Shown here piece after piece: positions 1-7,215 of a stretch of 64,000 nucleotides of DNA. This DNA is from Xenophilus sp. E41 (lineage in GTDB: Bacteria > Pseudomonadota > Gammaproteobacteria > Burkholderiales > Burkholderiaceae_C). The stretch is taken from NCBI RefSeq assembly GCF_003671765.1, contig NZ_QPIB01000012.1, positions 581,366 through 645,365 on the forward strand, read 5' to 3'. A model generated the notes under the pieces. It saw only the letters and a list, made by a program, of their open reading frames with translations, did not search any database and was not told where the DNA came from. The translations under genes and the position numbers were made by a program. Position 1 is the first letter of the stretch, and each line of letters starts with the position of its first letter.

Positions 1-161
1 AGCGTGCCGAGACACGCGTCGGTGGGAGTGATGAGGTAGCCATCGTCGAGCCGCACGCTGATGTTGCCCGCCGTGGCGTGCACATAGCCGCGCGCGAACA
101 GGCTGGCGCCGACGCGGCAGATCGCCTCGCGCAACTGCGATTCGCCGCGCATGGCGCTCAT
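1..161 (-). CDS. otnC: 3-oxo-tetronate 4-phosphate decarboxylase, N-terminal part (class II aldolase family)
   Basis: Only the first 53 codons are in the window; the gene runs off the left edge. The translation opens MSAMRGESQLREAICRVG and continues with HATAGNISVRL and LITPT, the N-terminal signature of class II aldolase/adducin proteins (SGNIS-like loop). Family knowledge: OtnC decarboxylates 3-oxo-tetronate 4-phosphate to dihydroxyacetone phosphate. Its ATG overlaps the stop of otnK by four bases (ATGA), so the two are translationally coupled. The pairing with OtnK makes the OtnC assignment better than a generic fuculose-phosphate aldolase, though the metal-binding histidines lie outside the window. 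Confidence 0.8.
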   Translation of the reverse strand, partial: MSAMRGESQLREAICRVGASLFARGYVHATAGNISVRLDDGYLITPTDACLGT

Positions 162-1420
162 GGCAGCACCTCGAAGGCGCGGCTGAAGAAGTCGCGGCCG
201 CCGAAGTTGCCCGACTTGAGCGCGATGTGCAGGGGCACGCCATCGGCGAGCGCGTGGCACCAGGGCACGCCAGGGTCGATCTGCCCGCCGATCTGCAATT
301 GCGTGATGCCCAGCGCCTGCACGCAGGCGCCCGACGTCTCGCCGCCGGCAACGACGAGCTGGCGTACGCCCGCGCCGGTCACCAGGCCACGCGCAATGGC
401 CGCGAGCGTGCGCTCCATCAGCGCGCCGGCCTCGTGCGCGCCGAGCTGCGCCTGGACCGCACGCACCTGGGCCGGATCGGCGGTCGAATAGACGAGCACC
501 GGCCCATGCGCGACGCGCGGCGCGGCCCAGGCCAACACCGCGTCGACAGCGGCCGCGTCGCGTGCGACCTGCAGGGGATCGAGCGCCATCGCCGCACCGC
601 CCGCGCCGATGAAGGCCTGCACCTGGCCCTGCGTGGCGCCCGAGCAGCTGCCCGAGACGATCGCGCGCCAGCCGGCGGCCGGCGGAAGCGCTGCAGCCTT
701 TGGCGAGGGCGCCAGCCCGAAGTTGGCGGGCAGCCCGATCGCCACGCCCGAGCCGGCCGTGACCAGCGACAGGTCGCGCAGCGCCGGGCCCAGGCGCAGC
801 AGGTCGTCGTTGCTCACCGCATCGACGATGGCGATGCCCACGCCCTCGGCGCGCAGTGCGGCGATGCGCGCCGCGATGGCCTCGGTGCCGGCGGCCACGG
901 CCCGGTGGTCGATGAGCCCCACGCGCCGGCGCGTCTGCGCCTGCAGCACACGCACGAGGTTGGCGTCGGTCATCGGCGTGAGCGGGTGGTCCTTCATGCC
1001 GCTGTCGGACAGCAGCAGGTCGCCCACGAAGAGGTGGCCCTTGAACACCGTGCGCTGGTTGTCGGGGAAGGCCGGCGTGGCGATGGTGAAGTCGCAGCCC
1101 AGCGCGTCCATCAGCGCGTCGGTCACCGGGCCGATGTTGCCGGCGGGCGTGCTGTCGAAGGTGGAGCAGTACTTGAAGTAGATCTGCACCGCGCCTTGCG
1201 CCTGCAGCCAGCGCAGCGCGGCGAGCGATTGCGCCACGGCGTCGGCCGCGGGAACGGTGCGCGACTTGAGGGCGACGACGACGGCATCGACATGCGCATC
1301 GAGCGGGCCGTCGGGCACGCCGATGGTCTGCACGACGCGCATGCCGGCGCGCACGAGGTTGTTGGCAAGGTCGGTGGCGCCGGTGAAGTCGTCGGCGATG
1401 CAGCCCAGGGCGATCGGCAT
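158..1420 (-). CDS. otnK: 3-oxo-tetronate kinase (four-carbon acid sugar kinase)
   Basis: A 420-residue protein, normal for the DUF1537 four-carbon sugar kinase family. The N-terminus LGCIADDFTGATDLANNL carries the DDFTG substrate-binding motif. The C-terminal half has the nucleotide-binding VSGSCS and VAGGETSGA segments. Family role: phosphorylates 3-dehydrotetronate (from D-threonate or L-erythronate breakdown) to the 4-phosphate, which OtnC then decarboxylates. It overlaps otnC by four bases; the rest of the pathway (OtnI, dehydrogenase) would lie beyond the left edge. The start is the first ATG of the frame and precedes the beta-strand of the DDFTG loop directly. Confidence 0.92.
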   Translation of the reverse strand: MPIALGCIADDFTGATDLANNLVRAGMRVVQTIGVPDGPLDAHVDAVVVALKSRTVPAADAVAQSLAALRWLQAQGAVQIYFKYCSTFDSTPAGNIGPVTDALMDALGCDFTIATPAFPDNQRTVFKGHLFVGDLLLSDSGMKDHPLTPMTDANLVRVLQAQTRRRVGLIDHRAVAAGTEAIAARIAALRAEGVGIAIVDAVSNDDLLRLGPALRDLSLVTAGSGVAIGLPANFGLAPSPKAAALPPAAGWRAIVSGSCSGATQGQVQAFIGAGGAAMALDPLQVARDAAAVDAVLAWAAPRVAHGPVLVYSTADPAQVRAVQAQLGAHEAGALMERTLAAIARGLVTGAGVRQLVVAGGETSGACVQALGITQLQIGGQIDPGVPWCHALADGVPLHIALKSGNFGGRDFFSRAFEVLP

Positions 1421-1432
1421 GGGAAATGGATT

Positions 1433-1494
1433 GCTACTGAATTGATGGCTGCTCGCGCCCGCGTGCCGGGCGCTGCGGGCCTGTTTGGCTTGAA
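1433..1494 (+). repeat. Dispersed ~60-bp repeat, family A
   Basis: A degenerate copy of the element seen about eleven times in this window. It has a left part like GCTATCnAATTnATAGCTGC, then an inverted GCGCCC...GGGCGC hairpin, then GGCC and a T-rich end. Here it reads GCTACTGAATTGATGGCTGC followed by cgcgcccgcg and gggcgctgcgggcc. It lies just upstream of otnK, between it and metW. Comparable elements are abundant in Comamonadaceae chromosomes. Confidence 0.6.
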
Positions 1495-1581
1495 AGCCGG
1501 GCCCGGTGCAGCGGAGGCATCGAGGCTAGCCCAGATTGCGCGACCGGGCCACCGGGATGGCCCGCCCGCGCGCCGCAGCCC

Positions 1582-2169
1582 TCAGGAGGCCCGCTCGAAC
1601 TTGAAGACCGCCGTGCTCGCGCGCGCGTTGGGTAGCCAGCGCACCACGCGGCCGTCCTGCAGGCCGAAGGCGTCGAGGATGCGCAGCCGGTTGCGCTGTG
1701 CGAGCACCTCGAAGTCCTTGAAGGTGCCGACGCGGATGTTGGGCGTGTCGTACCACTGGTAGGGCAGGCGCCGCGTGACCGGCATGCGCCCGCGCGCGAT
1801 GCTCACGCGGTTGGGCCAGTGCGCGAAATTGGGAAACGCGACGATGCCGATGCGCCCGACGCGCGCCGTCTCGCGCAGCATGACCTCGGCATTGCGCAGG
1901 TGCTGCAGCGTGTCGATCTGCAGCACGACGTCGAAGCTCGCGTCCTCGAACATCGACAGGCCTTCGTCGAGGTTGAGCTGGATCACGTCGACGCCGCGCC
2001 GCACGCACTGCAGCACGTTGCCGTCGGCGATCTCGACGCCGTAGCCCGAGCAGCCGCGCTCGCGCTGAAGGCGCTCGAGCAGTGCGCCGTCGCCACAGCC
2101 GAGGTCGAGCACGCGCGCGCCCTCGGGCACCAGACGGGCGATCGGGTCCTGCACGTCCGTACCGGTCAT
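1582..2169 (-). CDS. metW: Methionine biosynthesis protein MetW
   Basis: A 195-residue protein with the class I methyltransferase fold: [12 protein letters not shown] (SAM-binding motif I, residues about 20-31), [13 protein letters not shown] (motif IV region) and the MetW-specific [10 protein letters not shown] and [11 protein letters not shown]. MetW works with MetX in homoserine acylation in many beta- and alpha-proteobacteria; its enzymatic role is not settled. The ATG overlaps the metX stop codon (ATGA). The coding frame stays open far upstream, but that extension lies inside metX in another frame and is not coding. Confidence 0.95.
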   Translation of the reverse strand: MTGTDVQDPIARLVPEGARVLDLGCGDGALLERLQRERGCSGYGVEIADGNVLQCVRRGVDVIQLNLDEGLSMFEDASFDVVLQIDTLQHLRNAEVMLRETARVGRIGIVAFPNFAHWPNRVSIARGRMPVTRRLPYQWYDTPNIRVGTFKDFEVLAQRNRLRILDAFGLQDGRVVRWLPNARASTAVFKFERAS

Positions 2170-3299
2170 CTCGAGGTCTCCAGTTCGGCCGCGATGCGCT
2201 CGAACCACGAGCGCACCACGCCGAGGTAGCGCACGTCGTCGAGCAGGAAGGCGTCGTGGCCGTGCGGGGCGTCGATCTCGGCGTAGCTCACGCTGCGGCG
2301 GTTGTCGAGCAGGGCCTTGACGATCTCGCGGCTGCGCGCGGGCGAGAAGCGCCAGTCGGTGGTGAAGCTCACAAGCAGGAACTTGGCCGTGGCGCGCGCG
2401 AAGGCGGCGCGCAGGTCGCCGCCATGGGCGCCGGCCGGGTCGAAATAGTCCAGTGCGCGGGTGATGAGCAAATAGGTGTTGGCGTCGAAGTACTCGCTGA
2501 ACTTGTCGCCCTGGTAGCGCAGGTAGCTCTCGATCTGGAACTCGATGTCCTGGGTCGAATAGCGAAGGTCGTCGGCCTTGAGCTGTCTTCCGAACTTCTG
2601 GTTCATCACGTCGTCGCTCAGGTACGTGATGTGGCCGATCATGCGGGCGATGCGCAGGCCGCGCTTGGGCACCACGCCGTGTTCGTAGAAGTGGCCGCCG
2701 TGGAAGTCGGGGTCGGTCACGATGGCGCGGCGGGCGACCTCGTTGAAGGCGATGTTCTCGGCGTTGAGGTTGGGGGCACTCGCGATCACCGCGGCGTGGC
2801 GCACACGCTCGGGGTACTGCAAGGTCCACGACAGTGCCTGCATGCCGCCGAGGCTGCCTCCCATGACGGCCGCGAGCGTCTGAATGCCGAGTGCGTCGAG
2901 CAGGCGGGCCTGGGCGTCGACCCAGTCTTCCACCGTGACGACCGGGAAGTCGGCGCCGTAGATGCGGCCGGTGTCGGGATTCGCGTGCATCGGGCCCGTG
3001 GAGCCGAAGCAGGAGCCGAGGTTGTTGATGCCGATGACGAAGAAGCGGTTGGTGTCGAGCGACTTGCCCGGACCAATCATGTTGTCCCACCAGCCCTCGG
3101 ATTTCGGCTGGCCGGCGTACACACCCGCGACGTGATGCGAGGCGTTGAGCGCGTGGCACACGAGCACGGCGTTGCTCTTGTCGGCATTGAGCGTGCCATA
3201 CGTCTCGTAGGCGAGCGAGTAGTCGCGGATCGACGCGCCGCGGCGCCGCGGCAGCGGATCGGCGAATGGCATCGACTGTGGGACGACCTCGAAGGACAT
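2166..3299 (-). CDS. metX: Homoserine O-acyltransferase MetX
   Basis: A 377-residue alpha/beta hydrolase catalysing the first committed step of methionine synthesis, acylation of the homoserine hydroxyl. Visible motifs: the oxyanion strand [12 protein letters not shown], the nucleophile elbow [10 protein letters not shown], and the C-terminal acid and base in [16 protein letters not shown] and [11 protein letters not shown]. Beta-proteobacterial MetX proteins often use succinyl-CoA rather than acetyl-CoA; the sequence alone does not decide this. I start at the ATG giving [12 protein letters not shown]; 25 further in-frame codons upstream are derived from a palindromic repeat and are rejected. 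It forms a two-gene operon with metW. Confidence 0.95.
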   Translation of the reverse strand: MSFEVVPQSMPFADPLPRRRGASIRDYSLAYETYGTLNADKSNAVLVCHALNASHHVAGVYAGQPKSEGWWDNMIGPGKSLDTNRFFVIGINNLGSCFGSTGPMHANPDTGRIYGADFPVVTVEDWVDAQARLLDALGIQTLAAVMGGSLGGMQALSWTLQYPERVRHAAVIASAPNLNAENIAFNEVARRAIVTDPDFHGGHFYEHGVVPKRGLRIARMIGHITYLSDDVMNQKFGRQLKADDLRYSTQDIEFQIESYLRYQGDKFSEYFDANTYLLITRALDYFDPAGAHGGDLRAAFARATAKFLLVSFTTDWRFSPARSREIVKALLDNRRSVSYAEIDAPHGHDAFLLDDVRYLGVVRSWFERIAAELETSR

Positions 3300-3375
3300 C
3301 AGCGGCCGCCCGGCCGCCCGAAGGGCGCTGAGCGCCCCCACGGGGGGCAGTGAACGAAGTGAACGTGGGGGCACA
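3300..3375. repeat. G+C-rich palindromic intergenic element
   Basis: The stretch directly 5' of metX contains nested inverted repeats: cggccgcccg with agggcgctgagcgcc, and gccccca pairing with tgggggc around a gtgaacgaagtgaac core. The tract (gggggcagtgaacgaagtg) is a recurrent extragenic palindrome in Acidovorax/Variovorax-type genomes. It keeps metX's frame open upstream and would produce a spurious N-terminus. Confidence 0.65.
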
Positions 3376-3379
3376 TGTG

Positions 3380-3420
3380 AAAAACAAAAAAACCCGGCCT
3401 CGCCAAAAACGAGCCGGGTT
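3380..3420 (-). terminator. Rho-independent terminator below mntX, in the metX leader
   Basis: On the minus strand AACCCGGCTCG pairs with CGAGGCCGGGTT (one bulged base) around a short T-rich loop, and is followed by TTTTTTTGTTTTT. It lies between mntX (stop at 3531) and metX (ATG at 3299). The simplest reading is the mntX terminator. A TATACT hexamer at 3502-3507 on the minus strand would also place it inside a metX leader, where it could act as an attenuator; no good -35 box supports that. Confidence 0.85.
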
Positions 3421-3530
3421 GTTCCGCAACTGTCTTTAGCTGTATTTGTTGAGCGCCCGCAAGCTGAAGCAAATCGGCGCTGCTCCCCGAAGGGAGCGCA
3501 AAGTATATCGCCGGCCCGGTCCGGGCAGGT

Positions 3531-4091
3531 TCAGCCGAAGAGCGCCAGCAAGCCCAGCCCCAGGAAGATCACGGCCGAGATGGTGTGAACGAGCTTGATC
3601 GGCACCTTGCGCACGATGCGCTCGCCCAGGAAGACCACCGGCGCGTTGGCCAGCATCATGCCCAGCGTGGTGCCGACGACGACCCACAGGTAGTCGTGAG
3701 TGAAGCGTGCAGCCAGCATCACGGTGGCGATCTGCGTCTTGTCGCCCATCTCGGCAAGGAAGAAGGCGACCAGCGTGGTGCCGAACACGCCGAAGCGCGA
3801 GGTCTTGGGCGTGTCCTCTTCGTCGAGCTTGTCGGGGATCAGCATCCAGATCGCCATGGCGATGAAGGAGATGCCCAGGATCCAGCGCAGCACGTCGGGC
3901 CCGAGGGCGCGCGTGACCCAGGCGCCCACGGCACCCGCGAGCGCATGGTTGACGATGGTGGCGGCGAAGATGCCCAGCACGATCGGCCAGGGCTTGCGGA
4001 AACGTGCAGCGAGCACGAGGGAGAGAAGTTGGGTCTTGTCGCCCATTTCTGCCAGCGCGACGATGCCGGTAGCAACCAGAAATGCTTCCAT
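3531..4091 (-). CDS. mntX: Manganese exporter MntX (TMEM165/GDT1, UPF0016 family)
   Basis: A 186-residue membrane protein with six hydrophobic segments and the duplicated family signature: AEMGDKTQLL near the N-terminus and AEMGDKTQIA in the second half. The acidic and polar residues of E-x-G-D-K-T/S form the cation path in this family. Characterised members (MntX of Neisseria, MneA of Vibrio) export Mn2+ from the cytoplasm. A yybP-ykoY riboswitch directly upstream supports manganese as the substrate and gives the likely regulation. The start giving MEAFLVATGIVALAEMGDKTQ fits the family; upstream in-frame codons are riboswitch RNA. Confidence 0.93.
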   Translation of the reverse strand: MEAFLVATGIVALAEMGDKTQLLSLVLAARFRKPWPIVLGIFAATIVNHALAGAVGAWVTRALGPDVLRWILGISFIAMAIWMLIPDKLDEEDTPKTSRFGVFGTTLVAFFLAEMGDKTQIATVMLAARFTHDYLWVVVGTTLGMMLANAPVVFLGERIVRKVPIKLVHTISAVIFLGLGLLALFG

Positions 4092-4109
4092 GATGACGTG
4101 GGGTTCCTC

Positions 4110-4276
4110 GGCCGAAGGACGCAATTGACCACGCAACCCTTCGGCCATATCCCGAAGTTGCGCAGTCAATGGTCTCGCCAGGTGGTTCACTGTGTACGCC
4201 ATGCCTGCGTGGGGCGCAGGACAAGTCTGTTGACGCACACCCTTCTCGAGCGGAAGGCGGCTACTCCCCAATGACG
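4110..4276 (-). promoter_or_regulatory. yybP-ykoY manganese riboswitch with expression platform
   Basis: On the minus strand the leader has the conserved aptamer blocks in order: TTGGGGAGTAGC (4260-4272), GTCAACAGACTTG, a CCTGCG...CGCAGG stem, and CCTGGCGAGACCATTG (4167-4182). Downstream are two mutually exclusive hairpins. In one, ATTGAC (4165-4170) and GCGCAAC pair with GTTGCG and GTCAAT (4124-4129). In the other, GGCCGAAGG (4138-4146) pairs perfectly with CCTTCGGCC (4110-4118), next to the GAGGA ribosome-binding site of mntX. Family knowledge: Mn2+ binding turns expression of the exporter on. No poly-U tract follows, so control is probably at translation. Confidence 0.95.
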
Positions 4277-4282
4277 GCGGCG

Positions 4283-4288
4283 ATTCTA
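4283..4288 (-). promoter_or_regulatory. -10 element of the riboswitch transcript
   Basis: TAGAAT on the minus strand, seven bases before the expected transcript start at the 5' edge of the conserved riboswitch. No clear -35 hexamer is visible at 17 bp. The placement relative to the aptamer is the main support. Confidence 0.5.
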
Positions 4289-4395
4289 GCCTCCGGGTTT
4301 ACCCATAGGCGCTTCGACGTAGGAAATATTCCATGTAAGTGTGCGCTCGCTTTGTCTAAATGTGAATTCGGCGTTGTGCCGGGGCAAATTCCTAG

Positions 4396-4424
4396 TTGCG
4401 CCCGAAATAAATCACCCATAATGG
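4396..4424 (+). promoter_or_regulatory. Possible promoter for the RNA-binding protein gene
   Basis: TTGCGC at 4396-4401, a 17-bp spacer, then TAATGG (with the overlapping CATAAT) at 4417-4424. It lies in an unusually A+T-rich patch of the 270-bp divergent region between the mntX riboswitch and the gene at 4548. The transcript would have a 5' leader of about 115 bases. The rest of this gap shows no other feature. Confidence 0.3.
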
Positions 4425-4547
4425 TCGGGCCTTCGGTCGGAAATGCCGGGGCGATTCGGTGATCGGTCAGTTTCGCCTGGCGTGCGCAGAGCGCGCCTCG
4501 CTTTCGGGACTCCATCGCTTTTTCTCAGTGTTCATAGGAGTCCCGTG

Positions 4548-5066
4548 ATGGGCAACAAACTGTACGTCGGCAACCTGCCTTATTCGGTGCGCGACGGAGA
4601 TCTCGAGCAGGCCTTCGGCCAGTTCGGCGCCGTGACCAGCGCCAAGGTGATGATGGAACGTGAAACCGGCCGCTCCAAGGGCTTCGGTTTCGTTGAAATG
4701 GGCAGCGATGCCGAGGCGCAGGCCGCCATCCAGGGCATGAACGGCCAGCCTCTGGGCGGCCGCAGTGTCGTGGTGAATGAAGCACGTCCGATGGAACCCC
4801 GTCCGCCCCGCAGCGGTGGCTACGGTGGTGGTGGCGGCGGCTACGGCGGCGGTGGTGGCGGCGGCGGCTACGGTGGTGGCGGCGGCGGCGGTTACGGCGG
4901 TGGCGGTGGTGGTCGCAGTGGCGGCGGTGGTGGCTACGGCGGTGGCCGCGGCGCCAGCGGCGGCGGCAACGACGGCAGCTTCCGCAGCCCCTACGGCACC
5001 GGCCCGCGCGGCGGTGGCGGTGGCAACCGCGGCGGCTACGGCGGCGGCGGCAACAGCGGCTACTGA
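4548..5066 (+). CDS. RRM-domain RNA-binding protein with glycine-rich tail
   Basis: A 172-residue protein. Residues 1-82 form one RNA-recognition motif with RNP2 (LYVGNL, residues 4-9) and RNP1 (KGFGFVEM, about residue 45). The rest is a low-complexity tail of GGYGGGGGG repeats with scattered Arg, Ser and Tyr, resembling bacterial Rbp proteins and plant cold-inducible GRPs. Such proteins act as cytoplasmic RNA chaperones, often cold- or stress-induced. The start giving MGNKLYVGNLPY has a good AGGAG site eight bases upstream and is the family start. The third-position G bias in the tail keeps several other frames open; these are not genes. Confidence 0.92.
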   Translation: MGNKLYVGNLPYSVRDGDLEQAFGQFGAVTSAKVMMERETGRSKGFGFVEMGSDAEAQAAIQGMNGQPLGGRSVVVNEARPMEPRPPRSGGYGGGGGGYGGGGGGGGYGGGGGGGYGGGGGGRSGGGGGYGGGRGASGGGNDGSFRSPYGTGPRGGGGGNRGGYGGGGNSGY

Positions 5067-5092
5067 TCCGACCCCGGTCGCAGACAGACGAA

Positions 5093-5115
5093 AGGCTCCC
5101 TCGGGAGCCTTTTTC
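5093..5115 (+). terminator. Rho-independent terminator after the RRM gene
   Basis: AGGCTCCC-tc-GGGAGCCT followed by TTTTTCTTT, 27 bases after the stop codon. Confidence 0.92.
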
Positions 5116-5165
5116 TTTGTCGCCCGTCCGCGCATCGCGCCGCGGGGCCAAACGGGGTGGCCTGG

Positions 5166-5948
5166 CTATTCGCCGCTGCGCTTCTTGCGCGCGCGTCCCT
5201 GCACCGCCCGGTCGAACAGGGCGTTGGGCATGAGGCGCATGATCTTGGCGACCACGCCCATCTGCCAGGGGATCACACGGTAGCTGGTGCCGGCCTCGAT
5301 GGCACGGAAGGCCTGGTCGGCGAAATCCTCGGCCTGCATCAGGAAGGGCATGCCGTAGCGATTGCCCTGGGTGAGCGGTGTGTCGATGTAGCCCGGGCAG
5401 AGGGTGACGACCTTGACGCCGGTCGGCCGCAGTTCGCCTCGCAGGCTCTCGCAATACGCGACCACGCCCGCCTTGCTGGCGCAATAGGCACCATGGCCCG
5501 GCAGGCCGCGAATGGACGCCACGCTGCCGATGCCCACGAGTCGCCCGCTGCCGCGCTCGACCATGCCGGTGACGAAGGGGTGGAAAGTCGCCGCCAGCCC
5601 GACGCTGTTGATGGCGAAGGTCTGCGCCATCACGTCCAGGTCGCCGCGTTCGGCGGTGTCGATGCCCACGCTGATGCCGGCGTTGGCGATCACCACGTCG
5701 GGCAGGCCCTGCGTGGCCAGGCAGTCCTTCCCCGCTGCCACGATGCTGTCGATCGCGCTCACGTCGGCGCTATAGATTCGATAGCTACCCGCGCCCAATT
5801 CGCGCGCGGTAGCCCACGATTCGATCTCGGCCGTGCGGCGTGCCACCAGGGCCAGCCGGTAGCCGGCGTCGGCAAAACGTCCGGCCAGCGCCTGGCCGAT
5901 GCCGCTGGACGCACCGGTGATGAAGGCCAGCGGCGCAGTGCTCGTCAT
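5166..5948 (-). CDS. Short-chain dehydrogenase/reductase
   Basis: A 260-residue Rossmann-fold oxidoreductase with the classical SDR motifs: TGASSGIG (residues 11-18, cofactor loop), NAG (89-91), catalytic Ser142, Tyr155 and Lys159 in YCASK, and a CPGYIDTPL segment. The basic pair in VARRTAE after strand beta-2 suggests NADP(H). Substrate unknown. The C-terminus is extended (MGVVAKIMRLMPNALFD) and basic. It follows lptC with 17 bases between. Residues about 42-60 (IESWATARELGAGSYRIYS) are encoded by a copy of the dispersed repeat, see the repeat at 5769-5823. Confidence 0.9.
   Translation of the reverse strand: MTSTAPLAFITGASSGIGQALAGRFADAGYRLALVARRTAEIESWATARELGAGSYRIYSADVSAIDSIVAAGKDCLATQGLPDVVIANAGISVGIDTAERGDLDVMAQTFAINSVGLAATFHPFVTGMVERGSGRLVGIGSVASIRGLPGHGAYCASKAGVVAYCESLRGELRPTGVKVVTLCPGYIDTPLTQGNRYGMPFLMQAEDFADQAFRAIEAGTSYRVIPWQMGVVAKIMRLMPNALFDRAVQGRARKKRSGE
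5769..5823 (+). repeat. Family A repeat inside the SDR coding region
   Basis: GCTATAGATTCGATAGCTAC, then cgcgcccaattcgcgcgcgg and tagcccacgattcg, matches the element found downstream of copA and creD. It is read in the sense opposite to the gene without stop codons and contributes about 18 residues between strands beta-2 and beta-3 of the SDR. Confidence 0.6.
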
Positions 5949-5965
5949 GGGCAGAATTCTTGAAA

Positions 5966-6649
5966 TCAGCGCTTGGCGCCCGGGGCTGCGGCCGACGGGA
6001 TCAACAAGCCACGCACGCGGCCGTTGAGGTTGGCGATGCCGCTGAGGTTGTCGTAGTCCATCGAGTCGGCCGTGAAGCGGTCCGAGCCGCGGATCAGCGT
6101 CACGGGCTTGTTGGACTTCACGCGCTCGGTGTTGACGAAGGCATGCAGGAAGTCGCCGCGGAACTCCAGCCGCGGCATCGGGCGGCCGTTGGCCGTCACC
6201 GCCGCGTCGCGGATGACCACCGCGTTGCCGAAGAGCTGGATCTCGCTGCCGTCGCCGTTCGACAGGCCGCGGTCGGCGGTGGCGTGCGTGACCAGGCCTT
6301 CGGGCGAGATCGAGCGCACGCGCACCTGGTCGACCTCGAGCGTGTCGGTGTCGGGGTAGTGCCGTCCCTCCTTGCCCGACAGCTCGCTGCGCAAGCTGCC
6401 ATCGGGCAGGAAATTCTTGACCGTGAAGTCACGCATGAAGAAGTCGGGCTCGTGCGTCGGCGCCTGCTTGGCGGTGGGTTGGACCAGGCGCGGCGCATTG
6501 CGCACCAGCCAGTAGGTGCCCAGCGCCAGCGCGCCGGTCAGGATGATCGGCAGGTACAGGCTGGCACGGTCCAGGCCCTGGCGCAGCCGGGTCCAGGCAC
6601 CCGGGCGCTCGCGCCGCCCCGCGACGGCATCGGGCGTCGCCGTGCTCAT
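5966..6649 (-). CDS. lptC: LPS export ABC transporter periplasmic protein LptC
   Basis: A 227-residue protein with one N-terminal transmembrane segment (about residues 32-50, LYLPIILTGALALGTYWLV) and a periplasmic domain containing FFMRDFTVKNF, DTDTLEVDQVRV and LEFRGDFLHAFVN, typical of the LptC beta-jellyroll. It relays lipopolysaccharide from LptB2FG to LptA. Its ATG overlaps the stop of kdsC (ATGA), giving a kdsD-kdsC-lptC operon. Unlike in E. coli, lptA and lptB do not follow; an SDR gene does. Confidence 0.92.
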   Translation of the reverse strand: MSTATPDAVAGRRERPGAWTRLRQGLDRASLYLPIILTGALALGTYWLVRNAPRLVQPTAKQAPTHEPDFFMRDFTVKNFLPDGSLRSELSGKEGRHYPDTDTLEVDQVRVRSISPEGLVTHATADRGLSNGDGSEIQLFGNAVVIRDAAVTANGRPMPRLEFRGDFLHAFVNTERVKSNKPVTLIRGSDRFTADSMDYDNLSGIANLNGRVRGLLIPSAAAPGAKR

Positions 6650-7215
6650 GCGACCACCCCGTGTGCCGCATCGAGCAGGCGGCGGTAGTGCCCGCCGGCC
6701 ATCAGCAGCAGGTCGCAGAACTCGCGCGCCGCGCCCTCGCCCCCGCGCGCCGCGGTCACATGACGCACGGCCGCCCGCACCTCGACGTGTGCGTTGGCCG
6801 GCGCGGCAGCAAACCCGACCCGGCGCAGCACGGGCAGGTCGGGCCAGTCGTCGCCGATGGCGGCCGCCTGCGCCCAATCCAGGCCCAGCGCGTCGAGCAT
6901 GGCCTGGGCGGCGGGCAGCTTGTCGGTGGTGCCGTAGCGCACCTGGTCGATGCCCAGCGCCTCGAGGCGCACGCGCAGCGGTTTCGAATCGCGGCCCGTG
7001 ATGACGGCCGGCACGATGCCCGCGCGGCGCAGCATCTGCAGGCCGTAGCCGTCGAGGATGGAAAAGCGCTTGAGCGTCTCGCCGGCCTCGCTGAAGTACA
7101 CGCCGCCGTCGGTCAGCACGCCGTCGACGTCGAAGAAGGCGATGCGCACGGCCTGCGCGGCGAGCAGGATCTCGGGCGCGAATTGCTGCGCGGGGGCCAC
7201 GGAGCTGCCCGCCAT
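6646..7215 (-). CDS. kdsC: 3-deoxy-D-manno-octulosonate 8-phosphate phosphatase KdsC
   Basis: A 189-residue HAD-superfamily phosphatase of subclass C0. The nucleophile motif is FFDVDGVLTDG (Asp29, Asp31). Motif II is AVITGRDS, and motif IV is AAIGDDWPDLPVL. The LKRFSILDGYGLQMLRRAGI segment is typical of KdsC tetramers. It hydrolyses KDO 8-phosphate to KDO in the cytoplasm for LPS inner core synthesis. Start and stop touch kdsD (TGATG, one-base overlap) and lptC (ATGA). Confidence 0.95.
   Translation of the reverse strand: MAGSSVAPAQQFAPEILLAAQAVRIAFFDVDGVLTDGGVYFSEAGETLKRFSILDGYGLQMLRRAGIVPAVITGRDSKPLRVRLEALGIDQVRYGTTDKLPAAQAMLDALGLDWAQAAAIGDDWPDLPVLRRVGFAAAPANAHVEVRAAVRHVTAARGGEGAAREFCDLLLMAGGHYRRLLDAAHGVVA

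Noticed and set aside
3300-3374. Longer metX N-terminus from an ATG at 3374
   Set aside because: The 25 extra residues are translated from a palindromic intergenic repeat; homology begins at [12 protein letters not shown] (3299).
3380-3530. Small RNA gene between mntX and metX
   Set aside because: A terminator and a TATACT exist, but there is no -35 box and part of the sequence resembles the dispersed repeat; not enough for an RNA gene.
4548-5066. Silk-like or structural Gly-rich repeat protein
   Set aside because: The N-terminal RRM with RNP1 and RNP2 identifies it as an RNA-binding protein with a Gly-rich tail.
4467-5135. Ala/Val/Thr-rich minus-strand frame over the RRM gene
   Set aside because: It is the complement of the Gly-codon repeats and has no independent support.
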